This document shows, piece by piece, positions 21,152 to 25,055 of a stretch of DNA of 25,055 bases. Numbering within the stretch: position 1 is the first letter of the stretch; every line of letters starts with the position of its first letter. The position numbers were made by a program, and so were the translations under genes. Origin of the DNA: a virus; IMG/VR virus record IMGVR_UViG_3300042197_000378, positions 1 through 25,055 of that record; one strand, given 5' to 3'. The notes below the pieces were generated by a model. It was not told where the DNA came from and ran no database searches. It was given only the letters and a program-made list of their open reading frames with translations.

Positions 21152-22017
21152 TCGTAGACACGCATCACAATCTGTTCTAGGTAGGTGATTCCGTCTTCAC
21201 GGTCGTGGTATTTGCCCCACTTCTTGTCTGCTTCTATGAGCATGGTGAGGGTTTCGGCTGGCATCAATCCGTCTTGTCTGAGGCGTGACGCGAGGCGTAC
21301 GAGGGTGGATGAGCGGTCTGAACCTTCAAGCGGTCCGTCGGTGAGAATGGTGTAGGTGTACGGGCTGATGAGGTATTTGAGTTCTCCGAGTGACATCGGT
21401 TTGCCTGTGCGCATCATCATCGGCGTGGACACTGGCGGTTTCCAGAGGGTTGCGACGCGGTGTATCCGTTCGGGTACCACACGCTCAGCGTGCGCACGAA
21501 GAACGAACGAACCCAAGTCGAGTGGTGTCTCGTCGTCTGATAGCACGATGCGTTCGGTTGGCTGTTTGTCCCAGCCACCGAAGTATGGGAGTCGGACGTA
21601 GTTGCCGTAACCGTTGGTCACGGTTTCTTGTTTCGGGTTGACTTCTTTGGCTGGGTAGTTGCACACTTGGTGTGCTGCGAGCAGGCATCGGCGCATCACG
21701 GATGCCGGTACAGGTTCGGTGGCGAACAGCCACAGGTGGTATCCGCGTCGTGAACGCTCAACCCATGTCGTTATCTGTTGGTGTGCGAGCACGGCTTGTA
21801 GGTTGCGTACCGCATCCAAGTCGGGGATGTCAATGTCTGAGCATCCCCAGCGGGTCATGTTGTCGGGGGTGACGGGGTAGATGCCGATGCCGATTGTGCC
21901 GAGCAGGTGTTCCATGAACAGTGATTGGGTGACGGGTTCTTTGACGCACCCACCTTCCCATGAGCCGTGCGCATCGGTGCGTCCAGAGAACAGGTCAATG
22001 AACTCAGAAAGAGGCAT
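21148..22017 (-). CDS. Archaeo-eukaryotic-type primase (primase-polymerase-like)
   Basis: A 289-residue protein of the AEP superfamily, resembling the TOTE-associated primases of phages. Trp-Gly-Cys-Ser-Asp-Ile-Asp (57-63) provides the catalytic D-x-D. Ser-Arg-Arg-Gly-Tyr-His-Leu-Trp-Leu-Phe (89-98) provides the conserved His. Asn-Pro-Lys-Gln (127-130) and Gly-Asn-Tyr-Val-Arg-Leu-Pro (138-144) complete the fold. The C-terminal 90 residues form a helical primase-C-like region (Ser-Asp-Arg-Ser-Ser-Thr-Leu-Val-Arg-Leu-Ala). It probably primes phage replication together with the adjacent helicase. The start at 22017 has TTGGAGA upstream and overlaps the helicase gene by 14 nt. Whether it also polymerises DNA cannot be told from sequence. 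Confidence 0.82.
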   Translation of the reverse strand: MPLSEFIDLFSGRTDAHGSWEGGCVKEPVTQSLFMEHLLGTIGIGIYPVTPDNMTRWGCSDIDIPDLDAVRNLQAVLAHQQITTWVERSRRGYHLWLFATEPVPASVMRRCLLAAHQVCNYPAKEVNPKQETVTNGYGNYVRLPYFGGWDKQPTERIVLSDDETPLDLGSFVLRAHAERVVPERIHRVATLWKPPVSTPMMMRTGKPMSLGELKYLISPYTYTILTDGPLEGSDRSSTLVRLASRLRQDGLMPAETLTMLIEADKKWGKYHDREDGITYLEQIVMRVYE

Positions 22018-23050
22018 GGGATTTCTCCAAGTGTTGCTGTGGCAACTCTTGGGGACGCAACTGTCTGAGTCGTCCCGTGTGCAAATCAATCTCGTAGTCA
22101 ATGTCGTCAACCAACTGTCCGCCCGGTCGCTTGTTCTTCAGCAGGGACATGGTGACGGTGAACTCGTGGATGGTGAGCAGGTAGCGCAGTTCGTCCAGTC
22201 GTTCTTGTGCGCGTTCGGAGTGGGCGCGGTCAAGTTTCTCCACCGTTTCGTTTATCTCCGCCATCAGTTGGAACTTCTTGCGACGGACACCGATGATGCT
22301 GGTCGCCTGCTGTTCACCGCCGTACGAGCCAGACGACATGGTGAGTTTCGCACCGTCGGCACCTGCGGTGCGCGAAGTTTGGTGCAACACGAGCAACGGC
22401 ACATCGTGCCTGCGTCCGAACGATTTGAGGAACGTCGCCTTGTCGGGTACGGTTTCGCCTGCTTCCACCAAATCCAAGTAGTCAACGACCACGAGTTCTG
22501 GTGCCTGCCCCCACACATCACAGAGTTCGTGGTATGCGCGTTCCATGTCGTTCGCGGACAGCGGTTGGTCGAATACGGCGAGGTTCTTGAAGTGGTCTTG
22601 TGCGGTGGAACGCATCAACCCGATTGCTTCCTTGTCGTCGGAGGCGACACGCGCCTCCAGTTCACGGGCTGGTATGCCGTGATGGATACAGGTGAGTTTG
22701 GTGAGAACCAACTGTCGTGGTTCGTCGGGGATGAACAGGGCGACATGTTTGTCGTGGTTGTGTCGCAACATGTGCAACAGTGCGAGCGTCTTGCCTCCGT
22801 GTGCGAATCCAATCATCATCGCCATCTCGCCCGGTGCCACACCGCGCATCTCTTCGTCAATCATCGGCACACCGAGATGGATGCGTTCATGCGTTGCTTG
22901 CGCCCAGCGGACGAACGAGTCCGCAGCGTCAGCGAGCGGTTCGTACATTCTGTACGCGGACGGTTGTTCAACCGCCAACGCAGGAGTGGAGGTGTTCTCC
23001 TGCGTGGCGGTTTCCCAACGCGCCGCTATTTCAGCGGCGCTGAGTCTCAC
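22004..23050 (-). CDS. DnaB-type replicative helicase (ATPase domain only)
   Basis: A 348-residue RecA-fold helicase. Residues 1-50 are a variable leader. Walker A is Gly-Phe-Ala-His-Gly-Gly-Lys-Thr (81-88). The catalytic Glu is in Phe-Ile-Pro-Asp-Glu (106-110). Walker B is Leu-Val-Val-Val-Asp (186-190). The sensor motif is Leu-Leu-Val-Leu-His-Gln (219-224), and Arg-Arg-Lys-Lys (256-259) is a possible finger region. The DnaB N-terminal primase-binding domain is absent, so it is shorter than cellular DnaB (about 450-470 residues). It would unwind DNA at the fork, working with the adjacent primase. It starts with GTG, overlapping the upstream stop by GTGA. Its first 100 bp hold four inverted repeats. 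Confidence 0.88.
   Translation of the reverse strand: MRLSAAEIAARWETATQENTSTPALAVEQPSAYRMYEPLADAADSFVRWAQATHERIHLGVPMIDEEMRGVAPGEMAMMIGFAHGGKTLALLHMLRHNHDKHVALFIPDEPRQLVLTKLTCIHHGIPARELEARVASDDKEAIGLMRSTAQDHFKNLAVFDQPLSANDMERAYHELCDVWGQAPELVVVDYLDLVEAGETVPDKATFLKSFGRRHDVPLLVLHQTSRTAGADGAKLTMSSGSYGGEQQATSIIGVRRKKFQLMAEINETVEKLDRAHSERAQERLDELRYLLTIHEFTVTMSLLKNKRPGGQLVDDIDYEIDLHTGRLRQLRPQELPQQHLEKSHASF
22942..23040 (-). repeat. Four consecutive perfect inverted repeats at the helicase gene start
   Basis: Four perfect dyads follow each other within 99 bp: CGTACA-TTC-TGTACG (22942-22956), CGGTTG-TT-CAACCG (22961-22974), ACGCAGGAG with a 10-nt loop and CTCCTGCGT (22978-23005), and GCGCCGCT-ATTTC-AGCGGCGC (23020-23040). 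All lie in the first 37 codons of the helicase gene, which encode a variable leader. They could form hairpins in RNA, or cruciforms and protein-binding sites in DNA. A replication origin or a translation/attenuation control element are the main possibilities. Confidence 0.75.
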
Positions 23051-23475
23051 TTACGTGCCCGACCTTTCGGTTCCCAGTACGCCTTGTCCTGACCGACCGC
23101 TTTGAACCACGGTCGTTTCGGATTCTCAGCCAACTGGTTGCGGTTGTCAAACACCCGCGTCACACCGTCACGCTGACAAGCAGCCAACAGCCACGCAGGC
23201 AGGTCGCCGTACTGTTCGCCCTGAACGGTGACGGTGAACCCTTGCGAGTTCGCTGTCACTTCCTTGGCGGACGGGAAAGACTTCTGCACCATCTGCACGA
23301 CATCCGCCGTACCGTTGGTGCGCGAGTTGATGGAGTCAAACACCATCTCTTGCACGAGGTTGAGCAGAATGCCGAAGCGGTCTGCCGTAACCTGCGTGTC
23401 CTCGTCTTTCACTGTGAGGTCTGCAGCAATCTTTGCGCAGACTTGACTGATGATTTGGATTTCTTTGTTATCCAT
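23047..23475 (-). CDS. Unknown replication-module protein (142 aa)
   Basis: Not recognised with confidence. The N-terminal 75 residues are helical (Ile-Ile-Ser-Gln-Val-Cys-Ala-Lys-Ile-Ala-Ala-Asp-Leu, then Phe-Gly-Ile-Leu-Leu-Asn-Leu-Val-Gln-Glu-Met-Val). A middle beta segment (Phe-Thr-Val-Thr-Val-Gln-Gly-Glu-Gln-Tyr-Gly-Asp-Leu-Pro-Ala-Trp-Leu) is followed by a basic C-terminus with Pro-Trp-Phe-Lys-Ala and a Lys/Arg tail. Small proteins next to Cas4/RecB-like nucleases in actinobacteriophages are often accessory DNA-binding factors, which is a possible role here. The ATG overlaps the nuclease stop by one base (TAATG), with GGAGAG upstream. Confidence 0.7.
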   Translation of the reverse strand: MDNKEIQIISQVCAKIAADLTVKDEDTQVTADRFGILLNLVQEMVFDSINSRTNGTADVVQMVQKSFPSAKEVTANSQGFTVTVQGEQYGDLPAWLLAACQRDGVTRVFDNRNQLAENPKRPWFKAVGQDKAYWEPKGRARK

Positions 23476-24323
23476 TATTGCTCTCCTAACTGGTTGTCCT
23501 TGTCCTGTATGAACACACCCTTGCACACTGACCACCAAGGACACCAGCGGTCGGAGCATAGGAAGTGCTGGTCATTCTTCAACCACGGGTTGCCGAAGCC
23601 GCCCTCGTAGTCTCTCATCGCAAACGCCGACCTGACCAAGGTCGCTGCTTGTTCCGTCACCCACATCACATGAGATGAGTTTCGGTTGATGCGAACTATC
23701 TGTGAATCGCCTTTCATGTTGCGAATCATAACACCGAACGTGAACCCGATGTTGCCATCAACATCCAACGACACCTCACCCGAAGACAGGGCGTACCCTG
23801 CGTAGATGGATGCCTGAATGGATTGCGTCTGCTTCTCCAACAGCGAATACTTCCTCGCTGCGGTCTTCCAATCCCACAGTCCTTGGTCACAGATGTAATC
23901 CATCGTGCCCTCAAACCACAGACCGTACCCGTTCACGGAGACATTCGTGAAGTACTCAAACTTGAACTCCGACTTGCCACCCAACGGAACTTCGGGCATG
24001 ACACCGTTGACCCACGCGTTCGTCATGGAACGAACCAAATCTTCCCAAGTGGACGGGTCGGTGTTCGTCACCTTCACCGTCTCGGTTTGTTTGATGTGGT
24101 TCAGTTTCGCAACGGACACATGGTGTGCGTCACGCGCATCAACCCGACCTGTCATCACCGACTCGATACCGGCGTGGACAGCGGTGCCCATCACGGCTGA
24201 GTCGTTCGTTGTGCGGAACTCTGGCGACACCATCATGCGTCGCCCGCGTTCCTGACACAGCATCGCATCCCCGAGCCATGACTGGCGGACGTAGACACGC
24301 TTGTTCTCTTCGTCAATTCTCAT
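23475..24323 (-). CDS. Cas4/RecB-like exonuclease with cysteine cluster
   Basis: A 282-residue PD-(D/E)XK nuclease of the RecB/Cas4 type. Gly-Thr-Ala-Val-His (46-50) is motif I. Phe-Glu-Gly-Thr-Met-Asp-Tyr (137-143) supplies the catalytic Asp142. Leu-Trp-Asp-Trp-Lys-Thr (149-154) supplies the D-x-K pair. Gln170 with Ala-Ser-Ile-Tyr (171-174) forms the QxxxY motif. Cys23 together with Cys256, Cys261 and Cys267 reproduces the one-plus-three cysteine arrangement that binds a 4Fe-4S cluster in Cas4 and AddB. It probably resects DNA ends for phage recombination. No cas genes or CRISPR array are present, so a spacer-acquisition role is not supported. The start at 24323 has GAGGG upstream. Confidence 0.85.
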   Translation of the reverse strand: MRIDEENKRVYVRQSWLGDAMLCQERGRRMMVSPEFRTTNDSAVMGTAVHAGIESVMTGRVDARDAHHVSVAKLNHIKQTETVKVTNTDPSTWEDLVRSMTNAWVNGVMPEVPLGGKSEFKFEYFTNVSVNGYGLWFEGTMDYICDQGLWDWKTAARKYSLLEKQTQSIQASIYAGYALSSGEVSLDVDGNIGFTFGVMIRNMKGDSQIVRINRNSSHVMWVTEQAATLVRSAFAMRDYEGGFGNPWLKNDQHFLCSDRWCPWWSVCKGVFIQDKDNQLGEQ

Positions 24324-24346
24324 TCTGTTTTCCCTCTCGTTGAAAC

Positions 24347-24370
24347 GAAAGTTGGTACGAACCAACTTTC
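24347..24370 (-). promoter_or_regulatory. Perfect 10-bp inverted repeat upstream of the nuclease gene
   Basis: GAAAGTTGGT (24347-24356) and ACCAACTTTC (24361-24370) are exact reverse complements around a 4-nt loop, 24 bp before the nuclease start. No T-run follows on the reverse strand. It could be an operator or an RNA hairpin. It also lies inside the region that would be translated after a -1 shift from the lysozyme gene. Confidence 0.6.
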
Positions 24371-24395
24371 TTGATTGTTCTTTGTCTTCGTTCTA

Positions 24396-24423
24396 GCACC
24401 GCCAACCTTTCAGGTTGCGGTGC
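24396..24423 (-). terminator. Hairpin just after the lysozyme stop codon
   Basis: On the reverse strand GCACCGCAACCT (24423-24412) pairs with AGGTTGGCGGTGC (24408-24396) with one bulged base and a 3-nt loop. It lies 14 nt past the lysozyme stop and 26 nt past a slippery heptamer. The following sequence is A-rich rather than T-rich, so it is a poor intrinsic terminator. It may be an attenuator or a frameshift-stimulating structure. Confidence 0.5.
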
Positions 24424-24437
24424 GTCGGATGCTCTTG

Positions 24438-25040
24438 CTACAGCCCCCCCTTTCCCCCCCACGATACATGGCACTTGTCGCTGAGGATGGAACTTTGACA
24501 GAAATCTTTCGGCATACCCCACGGCTGCCAACCGTTGCCGTTGTAAAGGGCGGAATACACGAAGATTGCGTGCGCAGACAGCAGGTTGACTATCGGGTTG
24601 TACAGGTCGGAACACGACGAAACGAGGCTCTGGTCTTGTAGCCAGCCACGCTCACTGTAGCGAGATGGACGGCACCAGAACCCGTTGATTTGCGTGATGC
24701 CGTGCGAACCGCCGTGCGGGTCGTCGGCGTAATGAACATGAGGCAGGCATCGGGATTCGCGCCACACCACATAATCCAACTCATCCAAATCGTCGTTCTG
24801 CCACCCCAGCGCACGAGCCGTTTCCACTACATCGGGACAGAACCCGACCAGCGGATTCGGTAGCGTTTCGGGGGCTGAAACGGTAGTGCTCGTAGTCACG
24901 ACAATCTCCAAAGCGTCAACGAACCTGTGGTGAATGATGGTCGGCGCGAGGGCCGGGGCTTTCGCCCCGACCCACGCCACGATGAACACCACCCCAAGCG
25001 CAACGACGCGCCTACGGTAGTACTTCATCTTCGTACTCAT
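24438..25040 (-). CDS. Secreted or membrane-anchored lysozyme/lytic transglycosylase-like protein
   Basis: A 200-residue protein with a basic N-terminus (Lys-Tyr-Tyr-Arg-Arg-Arg) and a hydrophobic segment at 12-24, so a signal peptide or anchor. A Thr/Ser-rich linker (about 48-62) leads to a lysozyme-like domain. Trp-Arg-Glu-Ser (93-96) holds the likely catalytic Glu95, and Gly-Ser-His-Gly-Ile-Thr-Gln-Ile-Asn (111-119) is the conserved SLT/goose-lysozyme-like strand. Six cysteines could form disulfides outside the membrane. It probably cleaves the glycan chain of peptidoglycan. AAGGAGG lies before the ATG. Being first in the replication operon is unusual for a lysis or tail lysin gene. The end of the gene has two G7 tracts. 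Confidence 0.8.
   Translation of the reverse strand: MSTKMKYYRRRVVALGVVFIVAWVGAKAPALAPTIIHHRFVDALEIVVTTSTTVSAPETLPNPLVGFCPDVVETARALGWQNDDLDELDYVVWRESRCLPHVHYADDPHGGSHGITQINGFWCRPSRYSERGWLQDQSLVSSCSDLYNPIVNLLSAHAIFVYSALYNGNGWQPWGMPKDFCQSSILSDKCHVSWGGKGGL
24444..24460 (-). repeat. G7-A3-G7 tract with in-frame slippery heptamer G-GGA-AAG
   Basis: On the reverse strand seven G, three A and seven G precede the lysozyme stop. In the gene's frame the codons read GGG GGA AAG, placing a canonical X-XXY-YYZ -1 slippery heptamer (GGGAAAG, 24456-24450) four codons before the stop. The same heptamer is used in the tail-assembly frameshift of phage lambda. A -1 shift would give a 242-residue product ending at 24313. 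Confidence 0.85.
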
Positions 25041-25055
25041 TCTCCACCTCCTTGT

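Noticed and set aside
21881-23092. Forward open frame of 403 codons opposite the helicase gene
   Set aside because: The reverse-strand frame has Walker A and B motifs and coupled neighbours. The forward frame lacks recognisable motifs and an upstream gene context.
23475-24323. CRISPR-Cas locus
   Set aside because: The Cas4-like nuclease stands alone. No cas1/cas2 and no spaced direct repeats are visible.
1-25055. tRNA genes, integrase, attachment sites or insertion sequences
   Set aside because: No cloverleaf-like segment, recombinase motif, transposase or paired terminal repeats were noticed; nearly all sequence is occupied by genes. A tRNAscan run would be decisive for tRNAs.

Overview
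The window is a contiguous piece of a tailed double-stranded DNA phage genome (Caudoviricetes) and is coding almost end to end. The gene order of the forward half (portal, scaffold, coat, decoration protein, short adaptor, beta-propeller-like tail hub, tiny fibre or needle-like protein, ejection-type proteins) matches P22-like short-tailed phages. No tape measure, tail tube or tail-assembly genes are seen, so a podovirus morphology is the best reading. Base composition is mid-range. GTG and TTG starts are common, there are clear Shine-Dalgarno sites, and the endolysin is an M15-type peptidase. Together these fit a high-GC Gram-positive (Actinomycetota) host, but that is an inference.

Forward strand, 1-18706: the late module. 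It starts inside the portal gene, which is cut by the window edge. It continues with scaffold, major capsid protein, a decoration or fibre-like protein, three small basic or zinc-binding proteins, the gp4-like adaptor, the gp10-like hub, two very small proteins, and three Ala/Gln-rich or unclassified proteins that look like internal or ejected virion proteins. It ends with a 2941-residue giant protein filling more than a third of the window, and then an M15 endolysin. From the zinc-finger-like gene onward most genes overlap by 1-11 nt, so translation is probably coupled.

Reverse strand, 25040 down to 18537: the replication/early module. In transcription order it encodes a membrane-anchored or secreted lysozyme/transglycosylase, a Cas4/RecB-like nuclease with four cysteines, an unknown 142-residue protein, a DnaB-type helicase lacking the DnaB N-terminal domain, an archaeo-eukaryotic-type primase, a RusA resolvase, a zinc-ribbon protein, a second PD-(D/E)XK-type nuclease, a fused sigma-region-4/DUF1599 protein, and three unknown small proteins. 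These genes supply helicase and primase for replication, nucleases and resolvases for processing recombination intermediates, and a regulator that may redirect transcription. No DNA polymerase, SSB, terminase, integrase or holin is recognisable in this window.

The most interesting signals are: (1) an in-frame G-GGA-AAG slippery heptamer between two G7 tracts at the end of the reverse-strand lysozyme gene, where a -1 shift would open the only sizeable gap in that operon; (2) four consecutive perfect inverted repeats packed into 99 bp at the start of the helicase gene; (3) the sigma/DUF1599 fusion with a strong internal Shine-Dalgarno site at the domain junction; (4) the giant virion protein; and (5) a 170-bp tail-to-tail coding overlap where the two modules converge.
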